This document shows positions 1 through 5,151 of a stretch of 13,200 nucleotides of DNA, in pieces. The stretch's first letter is position 1, and every line of letters begins with the position of its first letter. Origin of the DNA: JBIOJM01 sp044450785 (lineage in GTDB: Bacteria; Planctomycetota; Planctomycetia; Isosphaerales; Isosphaeraceae); contig JBIOJM010000291.1 in the NCBI GenBank assembly GCA_044450785.1, forward strand, positions 1 to 13,200, given 5' to 3'. The notes beneath the pieces are model-generated. The model was not told where the DNA came from and searched no databases. It saw only the letters and a program-made list of their open reading frames with translations. The position numbers and the translations under genes were made by a program.

Positions 1-337
1 CGGTCGGCCTGGTCGCTCGCCGAGGCTTGGGTTTCTCGCAGGCCCGCTCCAGAAGCTCAACCAGTCGTTCGATCGCGTCACGGCGGTTTGACTCCTGCGT
101 GCGGCACCGGCGCGCGAGGATCGTCAGAAAGCCGTCGTCCCCCACTCGTTTCCCGGCCAGGCGGATCAGTCGGTCGCGCACGTCCGGAGGCAGCGTGCCC
201 GCGCCGCGGACGTCGAACCGGAGCCGCACGGCCGTCGACACTTTGTTGACGTTCTGGCCGCCGGGCCCGGATGATCGAATGAAATCAAATTCGATTTCAC
301 GCTCGTCGATCACGATGCCGCGGCTGATTTGGATCAT
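1..337 (-). CDS. arfB: Peptidyl-tRNA hydrolase ArfB (YaeJ-type ribosome rescue factor), 3' end outside window
   Basis: ArfB releases nascent peptides from ribosomes stalled on non-stop mRNA: it hydrolyses peptidyl-tRNA in the A/P site with a GGQ loop, while its basic C-terminal tail sits in the empty mRNA channel. The translation from the ATG at 335-337 starts MIQISRGIVIDE and carries SGPGGQNVNKVSTAV at residues 23-37, with the GGQ at 26-28. That is the class-I release factor catalytic signature, but the codon-recognition domains of RF1/RF2 are absent. Residues 50-112 fit the rest of the domain (LPPDVRDRLIRLAGKR, then TQESNRRDAIERL). The basic tail (EKPKPRRATRP) is starting when the window ends; 112 codons are visible against a usual length near 140. 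No strong ribosome binding site is seen. It lies 21 bp downstream of the aldo/keto reductase on the same strand, so co-transcription is likely. Confidence 0.93.
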   Translation of the reverse strand, partial: MIQISRGIVIDEREIEFDFIRSSGPGGQNVNKVSTAVRLRFDVRGAGTLPPDVRDRLIRLAGKRVGDDGFLTILARRCRTQESNRRDAIERLVELLERACEKPKPRRATRPT

Positions 338-358
338 GGGACAGAAGTTGGATCGCCT

Positions 359-1591
359 TCAAGCGAGATGCCGCTCCACCTCGGGAAGAAGCTTGGCGAA
401 GTCGAGCCGATTCGGGCAAGCGGCCCGAGCGGCTTCGAGGTCCGCGCCCGACCAGTCGCGCGCCTCCGGGGGAAGCGCGGCGTATTGCCGGCGAGCGTCG
501 GCTCGGTAGCCATGGTGCTGGTGGTAGGTGAGGAAACGGGTCAGGTTGCCGAGCTCGGCCTGGGTCCCGCCAGCGATCGAGCAGCGACCCTCGCAGTCAG
601 CGCAGAGGGTGGGGCCATGCGCCAGCACGGCATCGCGGAGCTCGTGAATTTCCGCCGTTTTGAGCGGCTCATAGCGGCGGGCCGCGTCGGCGTTCTCACG
701 CACCTGGTCGGTGTTCTTCATTGAAACGCAGACCGCGCTGATCCGCTCGTCGGACCAGATCGCGTGCAGTAGTCCCTGGAAGGGGGTCAGTTTCTTCTCG
801 GCGAGCGCCGGCACGCGCCGGACCACATCGTCGAGGATATTTCCTTTGGGCGCGTCGCCGAAGCCGTAGGAGGCAATCTGCTTCATCGAGATCAGGCCGA
901 TACCCTTCTTCCATGCCACGTCGAGTGCCCTGTTGAGCGCGGATTCCTTGTCGAGCCACGGGGTGTACTGGAGCATGATCGCATCGACGATCCCTCCCTC
1001 GGCCGCCGCCTGGATGATCTGGGCGCGATTCGGGTTGTGGGTCGAGAATCCGATGAACTTGGCCTTGCCCGACTTGCGGATCGCGTCGGCCGTCTCCTTG
1101 AACTCCTGGCTCTTGACGAGGTTGATGCAGTCGTCGAGCTTCCGTCCGTCTCCCAAACCGTGGACGAAGAACAGGTCGATGTAGTCGGTCCCCAGGGCCT
1201 TCAAGCGCTGGTCGACCATCTCGAGCATCTGGCGGGGGGTTCGGGGCATGTCCTTGGTAACGATGACGATCTCTTTGCGGACATGAGAGTCTTGTTCGAA
1301 CCACTTCTTGAAGTTGGCTTCGGTGCCGTAGAGCTTGGCCGTGTCGAACACGCGGATGCCGCTCGCGAAGGCGAGCCGGAGGACGCGGTCCGGGCTTCTG
1401 ACCGCCCCCTGCTCGAGCATCGTGATCTCAACGCCGGTCTTGCCGAGCTTCCGGCGCGGGAGCACGGGCGATTTCGCGACGACCTCCTGCGCATTCAGGC
1501 CTGGGGCCAGAGTCATGGCGGACGCCGTGGCAAGCGCGCCGGCCTGTAAAAATGTGCGGCGGTCGGTGCCGGCCTTCTCATCGTGGGCCAT
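359..1591 (-). CDS. Tat-exported aldo/keto reductase with C-terminal cysteine cluster
   Basis: This 410-residue protein is an NAD(P)H-dependent aldo/keto reductase of the planctomycete exported type. The ATG at 1589-1591 is preferred because AAGGAG lies 9 bases upstream and the protein then begins with a twin-arginine signal (DRRTFLQAG at residues 10-18, then an Ala-rich hydrophobic stretch to about 35). A longer reading frame exists to 1840 but its extra 83 residues have no family character. The AKR tetrad is visible: D83 and Y88 (FDTAKLYG), K113 (VTKDM) and H144 (FFVHG). The barrel continues with FIGFSTHN at 179-186 and ISMKQI at 234-239. C330, C333 and C337 followed by C392-P resemble the Fe-S cluster pattern (CxxCxxxC...CP) of AKRs with a ferredoxin-like tail, although about 54 residues separate the last cysteine. 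The Tat signal suits a cofactor-containing enzyme folded before export. The substrate is unknown. arfB follows on the same strand. Confidence 0.92.
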   Translation of the reverse strand: MAHDEKAGTDRRTFLQAGALATASAMTLAPGLNAQEVVAKSPVLPRRKLGKTGVEITMLEQGAVRSPDRVLRLAFASGIRVFDTAKLYGTEANFKKWFEQDSHVRKEIVIVTKDMPRTPRQMLEMVDQRLKALGTDYIDLFFVHGLGDGRKLDDCINLVKSQEFKETADAIRKSGKAKFIGFSTHNPNRAQIIQAAAEGGIVDAIMLQYTPWLDKESALNRALDVAWKKGIGLISMKQIASYGFGDAPKGNILDDVVRRVPALAEKKLTPFQGLLHAIWSDERISAVCVSMKNTDQVRENADAARRYEPLKTAEIHELRDAVLAHGPTLCADCEGRCSIAGGTQAELGNLTRFLTYHQHHGYRADARRQYAALPPEARDWSGADLEAARAACPNRLDFAKLLPEVERHLA

Positions 1592-1706
1592 CACTGTCGG
1601 CTCCTTGGTTCGGCGGGTTGAAGAGCGAATCGACCCGCGGAGTTTCATCCAAGCTTCAAGAAAAATCAGACGCGCGGCGAGATCGACGAACTCGGTCGCA
1701 ACGAAT

Positions 1707-1735
1707 CCAACGACCCAACACTGTACCGTCGTTGG
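1707..1735. repeat. Perfect 8-bp inverted repeat upstream of the AKR gene
   Basis: CCAACGAC (1707-1714) and GTCGTTGG (1728-1735) are exact reverse complements with a 13-base spacer. The site is about 116 bp upstream of the AKR start codon. It could be an operator for a dimeric regulator or a hairpin in the 5' leader; there is no T-tract, so it is not a standard terminator. Confidence 0.4.
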
Positions 1736-1884
1736 CGTCCCGTGTTCAATGCTCTCGGTCCTTGGGAGGGGCCGTTGCCCTGCACGTAAGTGGTCGAAAA
1801 CCTCGGGGCTACCTCCCACGCTGGTCATCAACACCACCAAGCCCCTCTTGGCCCTCCCACTTCCGCTGCCGATTTTCAGAGGAA

Positions 1885-2074
1885 CGCCCGAATTTGGGCA
1901 CGGTTCAGATTACGTGTTTCGTGGGTAACATGAGCTGGGGTTAGAGCAAAGTCGCCTTTAGCTCCGCGAAAGGGCGTGCTTTCGCGGAGCGAAAGACGAA
2001 ACACAGACGCCGCGGGCGTCGACCCCTGTACCCTGAACTGTAACCTCCTCTCGAACCATGCCCGAATTTGAGCG
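1885..2074. repeat. Nested inverted-repeat element (REP/MITE-like)
   Basis: Several inverted repeats share roughly one centre. The outer arms at about 1885-1906 and 2053-2074 match at about 18 of 22 positions when one is reverse-complemented (GAACCRTGCCC... pattern). Inside are GTGTTTCGT (1914-1922) with ACGAAACAC (1996-2004), exact over 9 bp, and a perfect 12-bp hairpin at 1961-1990 whose stem extends imperfectly outward (CGCCTTTA against GAAAGACG). A separate palindrome, GACGCC-GCG-GGCGTC, lies at 2006-2020. No coding frame explains this. The layout suggests a small non-autonomous mobile or REP-like element; from memory, similar 'CTCCGCGAAAG' palindromes are common in planctomycete intergenic DNA, but that is recollection, not a search. 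Confidence 0.55.
1961..1990. repeat. Perfect 12-bp palindromic hairpin
   Basis: GCTCCGCGAAAG (1961-1972), loop GGCGTG, then CTTTCGCGGAGC (1979-1990). The arms pair over all 12 positions. With flanking bases, pairing resumes after one mismatch (CTTT at 1956-1959 with AAAG at 1992-1995). As RNA this is a strong stem-loop on either strand, but no U-tract follows, so I favour a dispersed palindrome over an intrinsic terminator. Confidence 0.8.
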
Positions 2075-2103
2075 CTGTCCACTCTCCTATTTTACTCGAC
2101 CCC

Positions 2104-2147
2104 GCGATAGACTGATCACGTTGGCGGGACGGCCCCGATTCTATCGC
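2104..2147. repeat. 8-bp inverted repeat just upstream of the LRR gene
   Basis: GCGATAGA (2104-2111) and TCTATCGC (2140-2147) are exact reverse complements with 28 bases between them, ending 11 bp before the LRR start codon and next to its AGGA ribosome binding site. A stem here could mask translation initiation, or it could be chance; there is no further support. Confidence 0.35.
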
Positions 2148-2158
2148 AGGAAGCCGGC

Positions 2159-2812
2159 ATGACGGATCAACCGCAACCCAACTCGCGCTGGTGGCACCGC
2201 TACCTGCGTTTCAGCATGCGCGGGCTGATCGTGCTGGTGCTCGTTATTGGCGGCGGACTGGGCTGGATTGTCCGAAGCGCTCGCGACCAGTTCGCCGCAG
2301 TCAAGGCGATCCAGGCGGCGGGAGGCAACGTCTCATACGAATGGGAGTGGAAGGACGGACGTCCGATTCGAGACGGTGCGCCGTGGTGGCCCAAGCGGCT
2401 TTCGGATCGCATCGGCGTCGAATACCTCTGCTCCGTGGCTCGCGTCGACATTTTCTTCCGTTGCACCGACAAAGAACTGGTTCACGTCGGCCGTCTCAGC
2501 CGGCTTGATACCCTTTCGCTTCCCTGCACCCAGCTCAGCGACGCGGGCCTGGCGCATCTGGAAGGGCTCTGGCGACTGCAGACGCTGAATCTCTGGGGAA
2601 ACAAAGTAACTGACGCAGGCTTGGTCCATCTGCGCGGGCTGAGCCGGCTTCGTTGGCTCTGTCTCGACCAGACCGCGGTCACCGATCTGGGCTTAGAGCA
2701 ACTGGCGGGGCTACGGAACCTGGAAACGCTTTCTGTTGAACATACCCGGGTCACCGAGGCCGGAGTGGGAGAGCTGCAACGAGCCCTGCCCAGGCTGAGG
2801 ATCATCCGGTGA
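2159..2812 (+). CDS. Membrane-anchored leucine-rich repeat protein
   Basis: This 217-residue protein has a short cytosolic start, then WWHRYLRFSMRG (11-22) and one hydrophobic segment at about 22-37 (LIVLVLVIGGGLGWIV). This is the layout of a large planctomycete family of small single-pass LRR proteins. After a linker (38-112) come four consecutive 24-residue repeats at 113-136, 137-160, 161-184 and 185-208. Each has the form L-x-x-L-x-x-L-x-(L/V)-x-x-(T/N)-x-(V/L)-(T/S)-D-x-G-(L/V)-x-x-L, followed by a short C-terminal cap (PRLRIIR). The start is supported by AGGA 9 bases upstream. LRRs normally bind proteins, so a scaffolding or recognition role outside or at the membrane is likely, but no partner can be named. 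It is transcribed alone, divergent from the AKR gene. Confidence 0.85.
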   Translation: MTDQPQPNSRWWHRYLRFSMRGLIVLVLVIGGGLGWIVRSARDQFAAVKAIQAAGGNVSYEWEWKDGRPIRDGAPWWPKRLSDRIGVEYLCSVARVDIFFRCTDKELVHVGRLSRLDTLSLPCTQLSDAGLAHLEGLWRLQTLNLWGNKVTDAGLVHLRGLSRLRWLCLDQTAVTDLGLEQLAGLRNLETLSVEHTRVTEAGVGELQRALPRLRIIR

Positions 2813-3036
2813 CGCTCAAGGATTGGTTCCTCACGTAGCGACACCGCGACCGAGAGAGGTTCAAAATCAACGGTTGTCATGGCGCCTTGTCCTCCGTTTA
2901 GCGCACCGCGAGTATTGTACACTGTCGCGCGGCATCGCCGCCCACGGCGGGTTCGAGGAAGCACTGGAGTTCCGCGGACACGATATGTAAACTTTCAAAA
3001 TGATGAACTGACACCGATTTTCTGCCCGGTAACTTC

Positions 3037-4011
3037 CTACGGACTTCCAAAGCCCAAGTCCGCTCCTTCGTGCGTGACCAGCCCGATTTGTTCAATGTCG
3101 CCTTTGCGCCCGTTGTACCAGAGGAGCCAGCGCCGGCCATCGAGTATCGCATACGGTTTGTAAACGGCGTCGTGGTCCCATTTGTTCTTGCCGCGAAGTA
3201 TGAGCGGATTGGCCGGGTGACGTTGCCAGCCGGTGATCCCGTCCCGAGATCGAGCCAGGCCGATCTGGGAATGGTTCCCGTCCTGAAAGCCAATGTAAAA
3301 CATGAAAAACCAGTCGCCCCGGCGAATCACCTGGCAGCCCGTCACTCGATCTTGTTCCCAAACGTTCTTCGGCTCGGGTTGGAAGACAGGGTTGCTCTTG
3401 TGTTTGATCCAGGTCAGGCCGTCTTCACTGGTCGCGTAACCAATGGCGTTTGGCTCACGTTGCTCGCCACCGGAGTACCACATCCGATAAAGCCTGGCCT
3501 CGTCGTCATACAAGACGTGCGGGCACATCACCGCTACGTGCTCCCACGGCGATTCAGCGGAGAGTACCGGGCGGCTGCTCATCCGTTGCCACGCTCTTCC
3601 GTCCTGGCTTGTGGCATAGCCAATCCATGAGTGGCCTCGTGCCTGTCCGGTATACCAGATCTGATAGCGACTGCCGTTCTTGAGCACGACCGGCCGGTTC
3701 AGGTCATCCTCCCAATCGCTCTTCTCGTTGGGGCCAAGGACAATGAGCGGTTCGCTCCATTGGACACCATCGTGGCTTTCTACCAGCGCGATACTTTTCT
3801 TGGGTCGCCAGGAGAACCACATCCGGTACTTGCCGCCTTCCTTGAGAACCGAAACATCGAAGCAGGTTCCGAGATCGCCGCCGAGCACCGGGTTCCGGGG
3901 ATGCTTGACCCAACCGGCGGTCGTTTCCGCTTGGCCTGCTCCTGGCTCATCGGCCGCGACTGCGGACCAGGAAATGGTCCCGACAAGAAACACCAGCAAG
4001 ACTGTCTTCAT
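3037..4011 (-). CDS. Secreted five-bladed beta-propeller protein, GH43/GH32/GH130-like
   Basis: The start at 4009-4011 is chosen because GGAGG lies 5 bases upstream and overlaps an alternative ATG four codons earlier (4021-4023); this gives 324 residues. It opens with a Sec signal peptide (MKTVLLVFLVGTISWSAVA, likely cut before ADE). The mature part shows five repeats, each with an aromatic strand (YRMWFSW 62-68, YQIWYTG 116-122, YRMWYSG 175-181, FFMFYIG 235-241, WLLWYNG 295-301). Each is followed by a strand of the form IGxAxSxDGxxW (for example 130-141 and 190-201). Segments like HPRNPVL and KHKSNPVF recur between blades. This is the five-bladed propeller of GH43/32/68/130 enzymes, which act on plant or microbial polysaccharides or oligosaccharides. 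Acidic candidates include D52 in CFDVSVL, but I cannot assign the catalytic residues or substrate, and some such proteins are not enzymes. It is monocistronic as seen. Confidence 0.8.
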   Translation of the reverse strand: MKTVLLVFLVGTISWSAVAADEPGAGQAETTAGWVKHPRNPVLGGDLGTCFDVSVLKEGGKYRMWFSWRPKKSIALVESHDGVQWSEPLIVLGPNEKSDWEDDLNRPVVLKNGSRYQIWYTGQARGHSWIGYATSQDGRAWQRMSSRPVLSAESPWEHVAVMCPHVLYDDEARLYRMWYSGGEQREPNAIGYATSEDGLTWIKHKSNPVFQPEPKNVWEQDRVTGCQVIRRGDWFFMFYIGFQDGNHSQIGLARSRDGITGWQRHPANPLILRGKNKWDHDAVYKPYAILDGRRWLLWYNGRKGDIEQIGLVTHEGADLGFGSP

Positions 4012-4202
4012 GCTTTCCTCCATCTACTGCAGCCTTTCCCTAGTAAATCCGATCCGAACGGCTGCTGGGCACGGGTCTCCGGGCACCCGAAGGGTCGCCG
4101 CCCTCTTGGTCGACCGACGGTCTCCCCATGTTCCACTTGTCAATCCGAGGTTGCTGGATCACTAGTGGCTAGCGGCTCGTAGACTCGCTCCGCACTGTCT
4201 TC

Positions 4203-4223
4203 ACTGCCTACTGCCTACTGCGT
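4203..4223. repeat. Short tandem heptamer repeat
   Basis: Three direct copies of ACTGCCT lie head to tail (4203-4209, 4210-4216, and 4217-4223 with C to G at position 6), in the 260-bp gap between the divergent propeller and TIR genes. They resemble the short tandem heptamer repeats of intergenic regions in several bacteria. No other feature is seen in this gap apart from the palindromic GGTCGACC. Confidence 0.5.
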
Positions 4224-4271
4224 ACTATACTGAGCGTTCCGCGACATGCATATTGACAAGAGCTCGCTCCC

Positions 4272-4636
4272 ATGCCCTGCGACGTCTTCGTCAGCTATTC
4301 CCGGCGCGATAACACCAACGGCCGCGTCACCGAGCTGGTCGAGCACATCGCCGGCGACGACCGCCAGTTGTGCGGCGAGGCACTCTTGTACTTCTTCGAC
4401 AAGCACGATATCCAAGGCATGAACGTCTGGCGGCACACGATCCTCGACGGCCTGAAGCAGTCGCACCTGTTCCTGCTGGTGCTCTCGCCCGAATACCAGA
4501 CCAGCCCCTACTGCGAGTGGGAGATCGTCGAGTACCTCAAGTACGAATCGGCCCGCGCGGTGCTCGGCGAGGGGGTGGCGCCGATCTACTTCGTGACGAT
4601 CCCCGCCCTAGACGAGCCCGGCTTCGGGTTCCTGGG
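4272..4636 (+). pseudogene. TIR-domain protein gene, truncated by a RAYT element
   Basis: The first about 117 codons encode a TIR domain. The opening strand and loop read CDVFVSYSRRDN (3-14). FFDKHDIQGMNVW (41-53) and ILDGLKQSHLFLLVLSPEY (57-75) follow, then TSPYCEWEIVEY (77-88). Bacterial TIR domains often cleave NAD+; E84, in the C-x-x-E helix, is at the place of the catalytic glutamate. The similarity stops near PALDEPGF (111-118, about 4625), where the RAYT element begins. The frame stays open to 4811, but its last 60 or so residues are antisense to the transposase remnant and have no TIR-protein character. TIR proteins of this kind usually continue into a sensor or effector domain, which is missing here. 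An AAGAG at about 4258-4262 is a weak ribosome binding site. A short expressed TIR protein cannot be excluded, but loss of the C-terminal part is the simplest reading. Confidence 0.75.
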
Positions 4637-4651
4637 TTCCGGGAACACCAT
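4637..4651 (+). repeat. Left inverted repeat of the RAYT element
   Basis: TTCCGGGAACACCAT, pairing with 5083-5097 at 14 of 15 positions. It is preceded by a near-copy of its first bases (GGTTCCTGGGTTCC at 4628-4640), and GTTCC-G-GGAAC at its start is itself a small palindrome. Confidence 0.6.
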
Positions 4652-4653
4652 AC

Positions 4654-5038
4654 TCAACTCGGACGCTTGCCCTTCGGTTCGGGTTTCTGGCGTCTCAAGA
4701 TCCGGCCCAGGTTCTGTTCCAGGGATGCCGATAAGGCCTCGCCACCAAGCGGGCGGCCGCTCTGCTCGTGGCCCCGGAGGACTTTCAAATCCTCTTCCCG
4801 AATCACGCTGATCAGCAGGCGGCGCCAGTTGGGGGCCGGTTGGAGCAAAGGAGTTACCCGCACCAGCGATGAGGCAACAGGCCCAAATCTCCACCTGCTC
4901 GGCACGATTGAACTGGGCCATGAGCTCCAGGTAGCACTCGTCGTCCTCCGCACGGAAGAAAGTAGGATGGCGGCGGTTACCTCGCACGGTGATGTGATGT
5001 GGAATGCCGGGAGCAACGACGCGTGCGAAGTGATCCAT
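4654..5038 (-). pseudogene. RAYT (Y1/HUH transposase) with internal deletion
   Basis: The family cuts single-stranded DNA at REP palindromes using an HUH motif and one tyrosine. From the ATG at 5036-5038 the first 55 residues are typical: FARVVAPGIPHHITVRGNRR (4-23), then FFRAEDDECYLELM and QVEIWACCL (48-55). In intact members this leads into MPNHVHL. Here the frame breaks at about 4864-4873 and family similarity resumes in another minus frame: VRVTPLLQPAPNWRRLL, then VLRGHEQSGRPLGGEAL and ILRRQKPEPKGKRPS, with the stop at 4654. About 124 codons remain of a usual 220-250. The missing part would contain the HUH histidines and the catalytic tyrosine, so the enzyme cannot be active. The remnant is antisense to the TIR reading frame. 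Confidence 0.85.
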
Positions 5039-5082
5039 TTTCGGAAACGACCAGGAGCGAGAACCCGACGCAAGAATCCGGG

Positions 5083-5097
5083 ATGGTGTCCCCGGAA
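5083..5097 (-). repeat. Right inverted repeat of the RAYT element
   Basis: ATGGTGTCCCCGGAA, the reverse-complement partner of 4637-4651 with one mismatch, 44 bases upstream of the transposase start codon and 55 bases from the stop codon of the protease gene. Confidence 0.6.
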
Positions 5098-5151
5098 TCA
5101 ACCGCCTCTCCTTGAGAGCATCTTCTTCGACGAGATGGTTCGTGGGAGCGG

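Larger units (their letters stand above)
1592..2158. other. Divergent intergenic region, non-coding, rich in inverted repeats
   Basis: The 567 bases between the divergent AKR and LRR genes must hold the promoters for both, but I cannot point to convincing -35/-10 pairs. Open frames here (such as the upstream extension of the AKR frame, or the minus frame at 1876-2082) encode low-complexity Arg/Ser-rich peptides without family features. What stands out is structure: inverted repeats at 1707-1735, 1885-2074 and 2104-2147, described separately. Confidence 0.6.
4637..5097 (-). mobile_element. Decayed REP-associated tyrosine transposase (RAYT) element
   Basis: A transposase remnant is bracketed by inverted repeats: TTCCGGGAACACCAT at 4637-4651 and ATGGTGTCCCCGGAA at 5083-5097 match at 14 of 15 positions as reverse complements. 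RAYT genes are typically flanked by such REP-type palindromes, and GGTGTCCCCGGAA is a sequence I associate with them. The left repeat lies at the point where TIR-domain similarity stops, so the element has disrupted or replaced the rest of the TIR gene. No convincing target-site duplication is visible. Confidence 0.7.

Noticed and set aside
1592..1840. 83-codon N-terminal extension of the aldo/keto reductase
   Set aside because: The internal ATG at 1591 has a strong ribosome binding site and is followed at once by a Tat signal, which must be N-terminal to work.
2813..3036. Possible gene remnant in the gap after the LRR gene
   Set aside because: Short frames on both strands gave no family match, and no repeat or clear terminator was found; it is treated as plain intergenic DNA.
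4064..4080. 17-bp motif GCTGGGCRCGGGTCTCC shared with 12631-12647
   Set aside because: Sixteen of 17 positions match, but in GC-rich DNA one such pair in 13 kb is near what chance allows; no longer homology surrounds it.
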